From positions 7,345,501-7,409,500 of the forward strand of contig NZ_CP121695.1 of assembly GCF_029761915.1 (NCBI RefSeq): a stretch of DNA of 64,000 nucleotides. Direction: 5' to 3'. The notes under the pieces were generated by a model. That model did not search any database. It was not told the origin of the DNA and worked only from the letters and a program-made list of their open reading frames with translations. The translations under genes and the position numbers were made by a program. Position 1 is the first letter of the stretch. Each line of letters opens with the position of its first letter. The stretch is from Bradyrhizobium sp. CB1650. GTDB lineage: Bacteria; Pseudomonadota; Alphaproteobacteria; Rhizobiales; Xanthobacteraceae. Of this stretch, positions 33,937-43,698 are shown piece after piece.

Positions 33937-34282
33937 CTGACTTCTCGCCCTCTCCAGCGCAGCAAATTGCGACGCCAACTCTCAGTTGCGCGTTTGACGC
34001 GGCGAATTGCGCCGAGGTTCAAAGGGCGGAGAACAGCGCGGCGGACTTGTCGGAGCGCGACGGAGAAATGGACCTTGGCGACATGGTCACGTCGGCCGTG
34101 TCGCCCTGTTGTGCGTTGAAGCACCAAACGCCTCCCCGAGGACAAGCGAGCGAAGCAAGCGCCGATCCAGGATCCATTGCCACCGGTGCGCGCAGCCATG
34201 GCAGGCTGTAGCCACGGCTCCCAACAACAACATGCGATCGGGGTAATTGGTCCCCTGGCTCTCGCCGAGACGACGATGAAAG
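33937..34282. other. 346-nt intergenic region without a recognisable gene
   Basis: It lies between the AraC gene start and the 3' end of the anti-sigma gene. Only short overlapping frames of biased composition are seen. It should hold the AraC promoter and the end of the anti-sigma transcript, but no clear motif stands out. Confidence 0.5.
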
Positions 34283-35332
34283 CTACTTCCGCGCCGGAGC
34301 CTGCGGCTGCGGCGGCGGCACGGTTTCGATCAGTTTGCCGGAAAACACCGGTGCCGAGGTTGGCTGGCCGCTCGGCGAACCGCCGGCCTGCTCGACGGTG
34401 ACGGCATAGGTCGCGCTGTTGACGACGTCGGCATCGTAGGAGGCGAGCACCGGACGAGCGGTGAAATCGTTGGCACCGATCACGCCGAGCGAACGCGGGC
34501 GCGGCAGCTTGTCCGAGATCAGCCAGAGCTCAAAGCTCTTGCCGGGCTCCGGCGTCGCGCCGACCTTGCGCACGGTGAAATTCCTGGTCGCACCGTCGAT
34601 GGTGAGGATGAAGGCGGGGCCTCCATTGGGACCTTGCAGCAGCGCGACATATTGCGAGGGCGGCGCGAACGGCGCGGCGGGCGTCTTCACCTCGACCGTG
34701 CGGACGACCGGTGCGGGACGAAGCGCGGCAGGCAGCGCGTCAGGCTGGAAGATCTGCAGTGACAGCGTCACGAGCAGCGCGGCCGCGAGCGCGCCGGCCG
34801 CGGACGCGATGCTGCGCCAGCGCTTCACGCGGCCTTCGAGATGGATCACGTTGCCATCGTCGACGACAGGAACGCTCGTGACCGGCGCGACGTGAGGGTC
34901 GGGCGCGTGAACCTGCGGCACGAATTGCGGCAAGTCCGGCGCAACGTCCGAAGCGTCCTGCTGCGCCTCCGGCGCCGGCGGCGGCGCATCGAGCGGCACC
35001 GGCGGCTCCTGGCTTGCAGGGGGCTGCTGCGCGACCGGCGGCTCCTGCGTCACGGGCGACTGCTGCGCGACCGGCTCCTGTGCTGCGGATGGCTGCTGCG
35101 ATGAGGCTGTCTGCGCGATCGCGAACTTGATGCTCTCCCACACGATCGGCCGCGGCTCGACCGATCCAACCATCTGGTTCAGAGCGCCGAGGCGGAATTC
35201 CCAAGCCTGCACGATCGCGGCGAAGTCCTTGTCCACCGCCATCATGGTCTCGACCTGTGCGCGTTCGTCCGCCTCGAGCGTGCCGAGCGCATATTCGGCG
35301 GCGAGCGCAATATGATCTTCCGTGTAGGCCAT
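34283..35332 (-). CDS. anti-sigma factor, RskA family
   Basis: 349 residues. The N-terminal part, EDHIALAAEYALGTLEADERAQVE, is the zinc-finger-like anti-sigma segment. One membrane helix follows (SAAGALAAALLVTLSLQIF, about residue 180), and the C-terminal RskA domain contains VGATPEPGKSFELWLISDKLPRPRSLGVIG. Between them is a long Pro/Gln-rich linker (about 80-135) with repeated QEPPVAQQ-type units. It should hold the neighbouring ECF sigma factor at the membrane until periplasmic stress triggers release. It is cotranscribed with that sigma gene, 36 nt downstream. Confidence 0.9.
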   Translation of the reverse strand: MAYTEDHIALAAEYALGTLEADERAQVETMMAVDKDFAAIVQAWEFRLGALNQMVGSVEPRPIVWESIKFAIAQTASSQQPSAAQEPVAQQSPVTQEPPVAQQPPASQEPPVPLDAPPPAPEAQQDASDVAPDLPQFVPQVHAPDPHVAPVTSVPVVDDGNVIHLEGRVKRWRSIASAAGALAAALLVTLSLQIFQPDALPAALRPAPVVRTVEVKTPAAPFAPPSQYVALLQGPNGGPAFILTIDGATRNFTVRKVGATPEPGKSFELWLISDKLPRPRSLGVIGANDFTARPVLASYDADVVNSATYAVTVEQAGGSPSGQPTSAPVFSGKLIETVPPPQPQAPARK

Positions 35333-35368
35333 CAGTTACAGTCCAGAACCCTCACCGCGCGATACCTT

Positions 35369-35914
35369 CTAAAGGCCGAGACACTCACGGATATCCATCA
35401 TGCTGCGCCTCAGCCACGTCTTCACCGTGTTGACCGGCGCGGCAAATTTCTCCGCCAGTTGCTCGCGGCTCCAGCCGTTGTAATAGGCGAGAAGCACGAG
35501 CCTCTGACGGTCCGGCTCGAGGCGGCCGATACATTCCAGGAGCCGCTTCAATTCCTCCGTCATCTCCCGGCGCGCCAGGGGATCGGGACTGTCGGCCGCG
35601 ACTTCCATCGCCTGAGGCTCTTCCTCGATGGAAGCTTCCGTCTTCTTGCGCACGAGGTCGATGGCACGGTTGCGCGCGATCGACGCCATCCACGTGATCG
35701 GCGAGGACAGCGCCGGATTGAACTGGCCCGCGCTGTGCCAGATCTTGACGTAGGTCTCCTGAATGACCTCCTCTGCGAGATCCTGTCGGCGCAAGATACG
35801 GAGCACGACGCCATAAAGTTTCGCGCGCGTGGCGCCATAGAGACGCTCGAAAGCCGCCTCATCGCTTTTCGCCACCGCTGCTATCAGCCCGACCAGCTCT
35901 GCCGGCGTCAGCAT
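35369..35914 (-). CDS. ECF sigma factor (SigK-like)
   Basis: 181 residues with both sigma-70 regions. Region 2 is AKLYGVVLRILRRQDLAEEVIQETYVKIW, then ITWMASIARNRAIDLVRKK. Region 4 is LVLLAYYNGWSREQLAEKFAAPVNTVKTWLRRSM. It directs RNA polymerase to a small stress regulon and probably to its own promoter. It is encoded just upstream of the RskA-type anti-sigma gene, the usual arrangement. Confidence 0.92.
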   Translation of the reverse strand: MLTPAELVGLIAAVAKSDEAAFERLYGATRAKLYGVVLRILRRQDLAEEVIQETYVKIWHSAGQFNPALSSPITWMASIARNRAIDLVRKKTEASIEEEPQAMEVAADSPDPLARREMTEELKRLLECIGRLEPDRQRLVLLAYYNGWSREQLAEKFAAPVNTVKTWLRRSMMDIRECLGL

Positions 35915-36038
35915 TCAGCCCCCCAAACGCGCGCCGCCCTGACGCTCACCACCGCGCGGGTCTTGGCATCCGCTACCATAGCGCGCGGCGCAGTCCGTGA
36001 CCAAGGGGCGGGCGGCCATACTGTGGACAGCAAACGCG

Positions 36039-36063
36039 AAAACCCGGACCTTGCGGGTCCGGG
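36039..36063 (-). terminator. terminator of the fliI-fliJ operon
   Basis: Read on the minus strand: stem CCCGGACC / GGTCCGGG with a CGCAA loop followed by TTTT, starting 37 nt after the fliJ stop. A textbook rho-independent terminator. Confidence 0.8.
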
Positions 36064-36099
36064 CTGGCAAATTCTCGGCGATTGACGGCTAGCCGCGCC

Positions 36100-36519
36100 T
36101 TAGGCGATGGCGCCCATGCGGGCGCGCATCAGGCCGACGCTGTCGAGATCGGCCTGCTCGCGCGCGCTTTCCTCGGCGCGTTCGCGGGCCTGATCGCGCT
36201 CGTCCAGAAGTTCGACCTTCTTCAGCTCTTCGAAGGCCTCGCCCAGCGCGGCCTTGGCCTCCTCGAGCTGGCCCTTCAGCTCATCGGCCGAGCGGGTCAG
36301 GTTCTCGCGGCGCTGGATCGCGGCCTTGGCATAGGTCGGATAGGCGAAGTGCGAGGGATCGTTGATCCCGGCGCGCTCCTGCTCGGTCAGGATCTCGCGT
36401 TCGAGATCGGTCGACATCCGCTGGAAGTCGGCGATCATGGTCTCGATCTGGGCGACCCTGCGGCGCTTCTCGTCGACCTGAAACTTCTTCAGGCGGATGA
36501 GGGTTTCACGTGACTTCAT
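36100..36519 (-). CDS. fliJ: flagellar export chaperone/ATPase partner FliJ
   Basis: 139 residues, almost entirely coiled coil: KSRETLIRLKKFQVDEKRRRVAQIETMI, then long Glu/Lys/Arg heptads. The length and N-terminal pattern match alphaproteobacterial FliJ. FliJ sits in the centre of the FliI hexamer and links it to FlhA. It is second in the fliI-fliJ operon, 121 nt after fliI, with a terminator behind it. Confidence 0.88.
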   Translation of the reverse strand: MKSRETLIRLKKFQVDEKRRRVAQIETMIADFQRMSTDLEREILTEQERAGINDPSHFAYPTYAKAAIQRRENLTRSADELKGQLEEAKAALGEAFEELKKVELLDERDQARERAEESAREQADLDSVGLMRARMGAIA

Positions 36520-36640
36520 CGACTCGTACTCCCCAGAAGTCCCCTAGCTGCACGTGGGACGACACCGGTCTCCCCACAGGCCCGATTGGGACCCCGACCG
36601 GCTTGGCTACTCTGTGGGATCGGATGATGAACCGACAAAG

Positions 36641-37966
36641 TTAGCTTTCCGTTTCCAAATTGGCGAGGATTTGCGCCAACTGGCGGTAGCCGTCCGCGAG
36701 CGATGCACTTTCGTCCTTGCGCTGCCGCAGGAAGGCTTCCAGCGGTTCATGCAGCCGGATCGCCTCGTCAACCTCGGGGCTGGAGCCCGCCCGGTAGGCA
36801 CCCAGGCGGATCAACTCCTCCATGTCGGCATAGGTCGCCATCACTTGACGCGCCCGCTGGATGGTCGGCCAGAACTGCGGATCGGCCGATTTCGGCATGG
36901 TGCGCGAGACCGATTTGAGGATGTTGATCGCGGGGTAACGGCCGCGCTCGGCGATGGAGCGCTCCATCACGATATGCCCGTCGAGAATGCCGCGGACGGC
37001 GTCCGCGATCGGCTCGTTGTGATCGTCGCCGTCGACCAGCACCGTGAAGATCGCGGTGATGGCCCCCTCCCCTAGCCCCGGACCCGCGCGCTCGAGCAGC
37101 TTCGGCAGCTCGGTAAAGACAGTCGGCGTGTAGCCCTTGGCGGTCGGCGGCTCGCCGGCGGAAAGCCCGATCTCGCGCTGGGCCATGGCAAAGCGCGTCA
37201 CCGAGTCCATCAGACACAGCACGTCCTTGTCCTCATCGCGGAAATATTCGGCGACCGCGAGGGTGAGATAGGCGGCTTGGCGCCGCATCAAGGCCGGCTC
37301 GTCCGAGGTCGCGACCACCACGACGGAGCGCGCCAATCCCTCCTCGCCAAGATCGTCCTGCAGGAATTCCTGGACCTCGCGGCCGCGTTCGCCGATCAGC
37401 CCGATGACGCTGACGTCGGCGTCGACGTTCCGCGCGAGCATCGAGAGCAGCACGGATTTGCCGACGCCGGAGCCCGCGAAGATGCCCATGCGCTGGCCAC
37501 GGCAGCAAGTGAGGAAGGTGTTCATTGCGCGCACGCCGAGATCGAGCGGGCTGCCGACGCGCTTGCGCGAATGCGCTGGCGGCGGCGCATTGCGGAACGG
37601 CATCGGCGAGGTTCCCTGCGGCAGGGGCCCCTTGCCGTCGATCGGCTCGCCCAGCGCATTGACGACGCGGCCGAGCCAGGCCGCGCAGGGCCGCACCTGA
37701 TTGGCGGCGTTGGCGATGACGGCCTTGCAGCCGCGGCGTACGCCGTCGAGACCGGCGAACGGCATCACCACAGCATTGCTGCCGGAGAAGCCGATCACCT
37801 CGCAGGGGATGGAGCGGTTGGCGCCAGTCTCGATCACGAGCCGCGCGCCCACCGACATGGCGTGAACGGGACCGGCGACCTCGACCATCAGGCCGCGCAC
37901 GCCCACGACTCGGCCATATATATTGACGCCATCGATATCGCCGATCTGTTCGGCAAGGGCCTTCAT
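36641..37966 (-). CDS. fliI: flagellum-specific ATPase FliI
   Basis: 441 residues. Walker A is [12 protein letters not shown], Walker [19 protein letters not shown], with [13 protein letters not shown] and [17 protein letters not shown], the T3SS ATPase signature region. The N-terminal beta barrel is [12 protein letters not shown] onwards. It forms a hexamer that energises export of flagellar parts, with FliJ (next gene) and FlhA. A CtrA-box-like site lies 73 nt upstream of its start. Confidence 0.96.
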   Translation of the reverse strand: MKALAEQIGDIDGVNIYGRVVGVRGLMVEVAGPVHAMSVGARLVIETGANRSIPCEVIGFSGSNAVVMPFAGLDGVRRGCKAVIANAANQVRPCAAWLGRVVNALGEPIDGKGPLPQGTSPMPFRNAPPPAHSRKRVGSPLDLGVRAMNTFLTCCRGQRMGIFAGSGVGKSVLLSMLARNVDADVSVIGLIGERGREVQEFLQDDLGEEGLARSVVVVATSDEPALMRRQAAYLTLAVAEYFRDEDKDVLCLMDSVTRFAMAQREIGLSAGEPPTAKGYTPTVFTELPKLLERAGPGLGEGAITAIFTVLVDGDDHNEPIADAVRGILDGHIVMERSIAERGRYPAINILKSVSRTMPKSADPQFWPTIQRARQVMATYADMEELIRLGAYRAGSSPEVDEAIRLHEPLEAFLRQRKDESASLADGYRQLAQILANLETES

Positions 37967-38367
37967 GCGCGCAGCGCCTTGATGAAATTGGACTTCATGG
38001 CGAAAACCTTAAGTTTCGCCATATTTCTGAACGGCGCTTAACTTCGTGTTTACCCGCATCATTAATCATTGCGTCACTTGTCTTTGTGACTGAGCGTGAC
38101 TTCCCTTCAGAAGAAGGCTGAGTCGCGGGAGTCGGTTAGGCCCGTCTCTTAAAGTGGAACTTGAACGGAACTGGGTGACGAAAGCTGCTTCGTACACAAG
38201 ACCTTAGGGCGATTCGACAAAAATTGCACCCGCGGGACTTGCGTTCCAGAATCAGATTTTGTTAACCATCTCAGGTCAGGATCCGAATCAGTTGTTCAAA
38301 GGCGTTTTGTTGAGTGCCGCGAATGCGGCCGACCTGACGCCCGGAGCGGCGACTATGGGGAACTGGC
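37967..38367. promoter_or_regulatory. shared 401-nt control region between fliI and ctrA
   Basis: No gene is seen. At 38039-38053 the sequence TTAA-CTTCGTG-TTTA resembles a CtrA box (TTAA-N7-TTAA) with one mismatch. It is 73 nt from the fliI start and 315 nt from ctrA, so it would mainly serve fliI. A second TTAACC stands at 38259 without a proper partner. The long leader before ctrA suggests more than one ctrA promoter (inference). Confidence 0.4.
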
Positions 38368-39069
<702 letters not shown>

Positions 39070-39114
39070 TCTTGGGTTATGTCGCGAGCCACGGCTCGCT
39101 CCTCCCAGCCTGGA

Positions 39115-39140
39115 CCCCGCCGCAAATGGCGGGGTTTTTG
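39115..39140 (+). terminator. ctrA terminator
   Basis: A 7-bp GC stem CCCCGCC / GGCGGGG with loop GCAAAT, followed by TTTTTG and further T residues. Confidence 0.85.
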
Positions 39141-39166
39141 TTTTTTGGGATGGCCGCGGCACGCTC

Positions 39167-40783
39167 TCAAGCATGGGCCAGGGCGGGGCCTAACGTCATT
39201 TCTTCGCGCGCAATGCGAAATGACGTCGCTTGCCGAAGAGGAGCAATCAGGACAAATGCCAGCACGAAGCCGGCAACGAACGAAAAACCGAAAATCAGAA
39301 TCACAATATTCGCCAGGCTCGCCTTTGCCAGCTTCTCCATGACCGGGATGGGAAAGACTTGGTTTATCGCAAACAATAGTCCGATGGCGAATACCCAAAC
39401 CGCACCAAACACGATGCCGTCCATAGCTCGCCGCGCCCATCTGGAGTCGAGGCTTCTCCACATCGAGTCCTGCACCAACAAGGCTATCACGGTTGTCGTG
39501 GCCCACATGTAGAGCAGTACAGGCAACTCATGCATCAGCACGACCACGTAGTCGTCCGGGAACTGATAGTAATCGAAACCGGCTTGAACCGGAAACAGCA
39601 GCAACGCGGTCACGATGCCGATTGAGAATATGAATTTGTACGGCAGGCCGCCAAACACTCCTTCGTTCGCAAACGCATAATTGCGTTTGAGGTGATATAT
39701 GATCGAAACACTGACGATAATGATCAGGGGCGAGATCACGAACGATCGAGTCACGCCGACTGCCGCAACGCCCGAGATGAGATCGGACGGATTCCTTATG
39801 GCGGCAAACCAGACGAGAACGGTGGCGACCGAGAGCACGACTGCAGCCATCGCCATCCACAGGATGGCATAGGTTGGCGGCGTTACCGTGAATCCAATCT
39901 CCTCCAGTCTGCGTTTGCGACCCGCCGCACTCCATGCACTGGCCAACGCGCAACGCGCTACGAGCAAGAATAGATGCTCGAGCAGGAAATCCATATCCTT
40001 CCGCAGATCCTCAAGCATACCTCCAGCCGCATTTTTCGCGGCGGACTGAAGCCGGTTACTTGAATCGTTCTGGGCGCTGAACGAATCGAGTGCGCGCCAA
40101 TCATCCGGCTCGACCTTGCTGTCCTCCATGATCGCGCCATAGATCGCTGCGGTGTTCTTCAACGCACGAATTGCTTTGAAGGACAACAAATCATAGACGG
40201 CCAGCAGGTCCGAATAGTGTTCGGAATTGCGGTCGAGAAACCGATTTCCCTGGAGCTTCCATTGCTCCAGGTGGAACATGATGGTCGCGATTTTCAAGAA
40301 GCGAGACTGGATGGGTGCCGACTGAAGGGCTCGCAAATCTTCGATCGGATAGCCGATGCGCGCAAGCTTGCGGCTTATGTCGGGCCAATCCGCAGCGGGC
40401 AGTTCCCACGCCGAGTTGCACAGCATGTTCCGCAGGCTGTACGCGAAGAAAGGTATGCGAGCCATCCTTTGACAGAAGTCGCGCCACCACTGCGGTGGTC
40501 CCGGCACGAGCCAAGCGAGGATGACAAGGCATATCGCGGATGATGCGGATATACCGTCCTCAAGGGGGACGGCCTCCCTTACCGCGTAAACGATCGCAAA
40601 ATACATTAGCAGGAACGGCAGAACGAACACCGCAATGCCGACACAGTACAGTAACAGGGTCGTATATGAACGGGTGCCTTTTAGCGTATGGAATCTGAAC
40701 CAATAGAACAGGGCGACCAGGACCGGCGCGCCCAGATATCCGCAGACCAGGTTCAATCCAGTGACGAACGTTTCAAGGGACAC
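39167..40783 (-). CDS. multi-pass membrane protein of the CHAT cassette, unknown family
   Basis: About 538 residues from GTG at 40783 (a TTG at 40795 is an alternative). Three membrane helices at the N-terminus (about 8-28, 42-67 and 80-95) are followed by a soluble helical region of about 200 residues and then six more helices (about 306-328, 347-365, 383-402, 414-436, 456-476 and 492-515). I recognise no family. The soluble region contains YPIEDLRALQSAPIQSRF and a charged helical stretch. The gene follows the CHAT protease gene by 38 nt on the same strand, so the two form a cassette. It could be the membrane effector, substrate or sensor for the protease. Base composition looks less GC-rich than the flanking che and fli genes, suggesting transfer. 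Confidence 0.8.
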   Translation of the reverse strand: MSLETFVTGLNLVCGYLGAPVLVALFYWFRFHTLKGTRSYTTLLLYCVGIAVFVLPFLLMYFAIVYAVREAVPLEDGISASSAICLVILAWLVPGPPQWWRDFCQRMARIPFFAYSLRNMLCNSAWELPAADWPDISRKLARIGYPIEDLRALQSAPIQSRFLKIATIMFHLEQWKLQGNRFLDRNSEHYSDLLAVYDLLSFKAIRALKNTAAIYGAIMEDSKVEPDDWRALDSFSAQNDSSNRLQSAAKNAAGGMLEDLRKDMDFLLEHLFLLVARCALASAWSAAGRKRRLEEIGFTVTPPTYAILWMAMAAVVLSVATVLVWFAAIRNPSDLISGVAAVGVTRSFVISPLIIIVSVSIIYHLKRNYAFANEGVFGGLPYKFIFSIGIVTALLLFPVQAGFDYYQFPDDYVVVLMHELPVLLYMWATTTVIALLVQDSMWRSLDSRWARRAMDGIVFGAVWVFAIGLLFAINQVFPIPVMEKLAKASLANIVILIFGFSFVAGFVLAFVLIAPLRQATSFRIAREEMTLGPALAHA

Positions 40784-40821
40784 GGAACCCCCCAAACCTG
40801 AGCTGTACGTTTTTCAGTCGT

Positions 40822-42630
40822 TCAAGTCCGTATTCGCATTCTCTGCGCCACCAGATCGGTATTGTCCGGCGCCATCGCGATAGCCTGGTCGAGATCTTTG
40901 ATTGCCTCTGCAACGACTCCTAACTGGGTAAATGCGTTGGCACGCGAAGCCAGGTACTTGGGCTCCCAGGGTCTCATGCGAATGGCAGTACCGAATGCCT
41001 CGACGGCCTGCTCGAGAAATCCGCGCTTGTTTTCCGGCCCGGAAGCCGTGCCGCAAATGATGCCCTTGATCCAATAATATTCGGCCTCGCCTGGTTTTAG
41101 CGCGATCGCGGCCGTGATGTCGGCCAGCGCGAATTCATAGAACCCAACCAGCGCATTGAAATTTGCACGCCGCACATAGTACTCGGGATTGTTTGGATCC
41201 AGTTTGATCGCGTAAGCGAAACTCCCTGCGGCCTTTGGAGTCTGTTTGTTTCGTTGCTGCAGGGTGCCGAGATCGAGGTAGACTCGAGCGATACGCTTGG
41301 TCAGTTGCTCGTCGTCTTTCAATGCCGCAATGAGATTTTGACCATCGCGCGTGAGTTGCTCCAGCTCTTCTATCGAATTCGAAGCGGCATCAACGGCGAG
41401 CATGAATTCCTCTCGCCGCCGCTGCAGATCTTCTCTCGTCTGGTTGACGACCGCAGTGTAGCTCGGACGCTCGGCCACTGGATTGTCTACTTCGAAAATC
41501 TTTCCATCGGGCGAGCGCATGTACAAAACAGGGATGCCGAATTCGGTTTTCGACTTCAATCGAATGAATTTCCGCGCCGTTTTGATCGCGTCGTCGACGG
41601 GTGAATTGTTTGCAAGTGCTCTATAGAAGCCCTCCGACATCTCGATGGCGGCGCCGTCGCTGATGGGGAATTGCATGGCCACGACCGCCGGCAGCCATCC
41701 TCCCAGCATAAGGCCGATGGCCGGATTGCCGAACTTTTCGCCGACATTGATCTTGGCACTTTCGCAACAATTGAGAACAACCAGCCGAAGGCTTTTGCGC
41801 GCATCGCCCAGCATTATCGCCAGATCAGAAGCGAATTTTTTGGCTGGTCTTCCGTCTTCATCGACCATGACGATGAAGCCGCTTTGATCGAAGCTGTTTC
41901 CCTCGGGGTTACCTTGAGACTGCGGTTCGACGCCGCCATGGCCGATAAAATGAAAAATGTGCCAATCGCCTTCCAGCAGCTTGGCCATCAGGTCCTTTCC
42001 GGTTCCACCGGAAACCCATTCGAAGACAACCCGTCCTTCTCGCTGCAGCTTGTCGATACCTCTGTCGATCCGGTCGCGCTCCTTGGCGACCTCCAGTTTT
42101 GGCCATTCGTCGGTCACGGGAGCGGAGATCATCCCCAGAATGCGCAGTGGGCCCCTTACACCCATGGCCTCCGCAGCTCCTGCCGTCTCCAGATAGCGGA
42201 CGAGCGGCAGCCGCAGACTTAGGTAACTTATGACCTCATCTTCTTCGTACAGATATTCCCACGGCAGAGCGGCAAGATCGGGCGAGCTGATCCTCAGCTT
42301 TATCCTTAGATCCTTCCTTCTGCACTGAGCATAAAGGTTCGAAATGCTCTTCGTGTTCACGAATATGCTGCGAAAAACTTCCTTGCCGAATTCCTGCAGC
42401 ATTTGCTCGGAGGGCGACGCTAGGCCGGCAACGCCCTTGCCGTTGATGCCCAGGACGGCACTCTCCAAATCGGCACGCACCCTCGCAAGATCTTTGGAAA
42501 ATCGAAACTGGACAGGAGATCTGCTGGCTTCGCCAGCCGGCGATCGAATGACGTGAGCGAAATACTGTCGCGCAACCCCGTCAGCACTGTCGGAACTGAT
42601 TTCAAGCTCGAAGTCCTGATACTCAGGCAT
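40822..42630 (-). CDS. CHAT-domain (caspase-like) protease with TPR repeats
   Basis: 602 residues from ATG at 42630 (GAGG upstream; a TTG at 42648 would add six). An N-terminal domain of about 110 residues comes first. The CHAT domain then runs from ALPWEYLYEEDEVISYLSLRLPLVRYL to about residue 380. Its catalytic pair is intact: His in HIFHFIGHGG (about H231) and Cys in VVLNCCESAKI (about C289). Residues about 390-440 are a charged helical linker, and 445-595 carry about four TPR units (YLDLGTLQQRNKQTPKAAGSFAYAI and later copies). Such TPR-CHAT proteins are cysteine peptidases in several immune or death systems (Csx29/Craspase, gasdermin-linked CHAT proteases). The substrate is unknown; the membrane protein next door is the first candidate. 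Confidence 0.9.
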   Translation of the reverse strand: MPEYQDFELEISSDSADGVARQYFAHVIRSPAGEASRSPVQFRFSKDLARVRADLESAVLGINGKGVAGLASPSEQMLQEFGKEVFRSIFVNTKSISNLYAQCRRKDLRIKLRISSPDLAALPWEYLYEEDEVISYLSLRLPLVRYLETAGAAEAMGVRGPLRILGMISAPVTDEWPKLEVAKERDRIDRGIDKLQREGRVVFEWVSGGTGKDLMAKLLEGDWHIFHFIGHGGVEPQSQGNPEGNSFDQSGFIVMVDEDGRPAKKFASDLAIMLGDARKSLRLVVLNCCESAKINVGEKFGNPAIGLMLGGWLPAVVAMQFPISDGAAIEMSEGFYRALANNSPVDDAIKTARKFIRLKSKTEFGIPVLYMRSPDGKIFEVDNPVAERPSYTAVVNQTREDLQRRREEFMLAVDAASNSIEELEQLTRDGQNLIAALKDDEQLTKRIARVYLDLGTLQQRNKQTPKAAGSFAYAIKLDPNNPEYYVRRANFNALVGFYEFALADITAAIALKPGEAEYYWIKGIICGTASGPENKRGFLEQAVEAFGTAIRMRPWEPKYLASRANAFTQLGVVAEAIKDLDQAIAMAPDNTDLVAQRMRIRT

Positions 42631-43284
42631 TGCGGCCTCACTCGACAAAAACCTCGTACTTAAATCGCAGATGCCTTACGCCCAGATCGCCGACCTCCGG
42701 ATGCCTACCTGCTCCTGAGTTGTATGCGCCTGCAGATCTGCGCCTGCAGAAGAGAAACGCGACGAATGTCGGTAGTATTGCTCGTTACAGCCTGCGCCGC
42801 GCGACAAGCGACGTTCGCAGTCGCGACAGCGGCCTGCAGCGCGAGCGAAATTGCATTTGCCTTGATAGCCGACGCGGCAAGCGCGGAGGGCGCCCACATT
42901 GATCCCGGCGGCAATGAAGTGTGCTTCTTGCTGCTGCAAGGGATCGATTTTGTCGAGAGCCCAACACATGCCACGCTCTCCCAGAGGATTATGCTAGCAA
43001 CGCAATCAGTCAAATGCAATCTTAGGGATCAATCCAATTGGAATAAAATTGCCGGTAGTTCGACTGCGGAAATGATCCGCCGCTTGATCGCTGAGCCAGA
43101 CTATCACACGCAACCTCAAGACGCATTTGTGAAGCAGCTCTCACATAGCCCGAAAAGTTTTGGCAGCACCCCGGCCGGCCATTCCGGGACGGATTTCGTT
43201 TTTTGGGGATCGAACGGATCCGGCCGCTGCGGCGACCAAACGATCGTGCCAGAATTCTGCGCGATAACAGTCGGATCCCACACC
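42631..43284. other. 654-nt region between the CHAT cassette and the DUF350 gene
   Basis: No gene is certain. A minus-strand frame at 42705-43019 (104 residues at most, with an Ala-rich helix NAISLALQAAVATANVACRAAQAVTSN) reads in the direction of the CHAT gene and could be a small partner. Competing frames of similar length exist on both strands. Near 43148 a fragment CCGAAAAGTTTTGGCAGC resembles the repeat at 22407. Promoters of the divergent CHAT and DUF350 units must lie here. Confidence 0.4.
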
Positions 43285-43689
43285 ATGATTCTGCAATCGC
43301 TCGCCGGCCTGCCCGCTTTCCTGGTCTATTTCTGCACCGGGCTGATCGCGATCGTGGCGTATCTGTTCGTGTACACCCGCATCACCCCGCACAATGAATT
43401 CCAGCTCATCCGCGACAACGATCCCGCCGCGGCGATTGCGCTCGGGCTCAGCCTGCTCGGCTTCGTGGCGCCGCTGGTCAGCGCGATCGCGCATTCGGTC
43501 AACGTGCTGGACTGCCTGATCTGGGCGGCCATCGCGCTGGTGATCCAGGTCATCGTGTTCTACCTCGTGAGGGTCCCGGTGCCGAACCTGTCGGTGCGGA
43601 TCGCCGCCGGCGAACTCGCGCCGGCGATCTGGCTCGGTCTTTCCTCGCTTGCGGCAGGCCTGCTGAATGCGGCCTGCATGATCTACTGA
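43285..43689 (+). CDS. DUF350 membrane protein (YjfL-like)
   Basis: 134 residues from ATG at 43285. An upstream extension in the same frame (to 42724) has unlike composition and is rejected. Four membrane helices are clear: LPAFLVYFCTGLIAIVAYLFVYTRI, AIALGLSLLGFVAPLVSAIAHS, CLIWAAIALVIQVIVFYLV and LGLSSLAAGLLNAACMIY. The motif NEFQLIRDNDPAAAIALG is a DUF350 hallmark. In E. coli, yjfL lies beside yjfM (DUF1190) and yjfC (ATP-grasp), the same trio as here. It is probably a membrane partner of that ligase pathway. Confidence 0.9.
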   Translation: MILQSLAGLPAFLVYFCTGLIAIVAYLFVYTRITPHNEFQLIRDNDPAAAIALGLSLLGFVAPLVSAIAHSVNVLDCLIWAAIALVIQVIVFYLVRVPVPNLSVRIAAGELAPAIWLGLSSLAAGLLNAACMIY

Positions 43690-43698
43690 TCTCCTGAC

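Noticed and set aside
33978..33978. TTG start for the AraC regulator
   Set aside because: An ATG 42 nt downstream with a GAGAGG upstream is more likely. The extra residues add no recognisable feature.
42724..43284. N-terminal extension of the DUF350 protein
   Set aside because: The in-frame extension has composition unlike a membrane protein of this family. DUF350 homology begins at the ATG at 43285.
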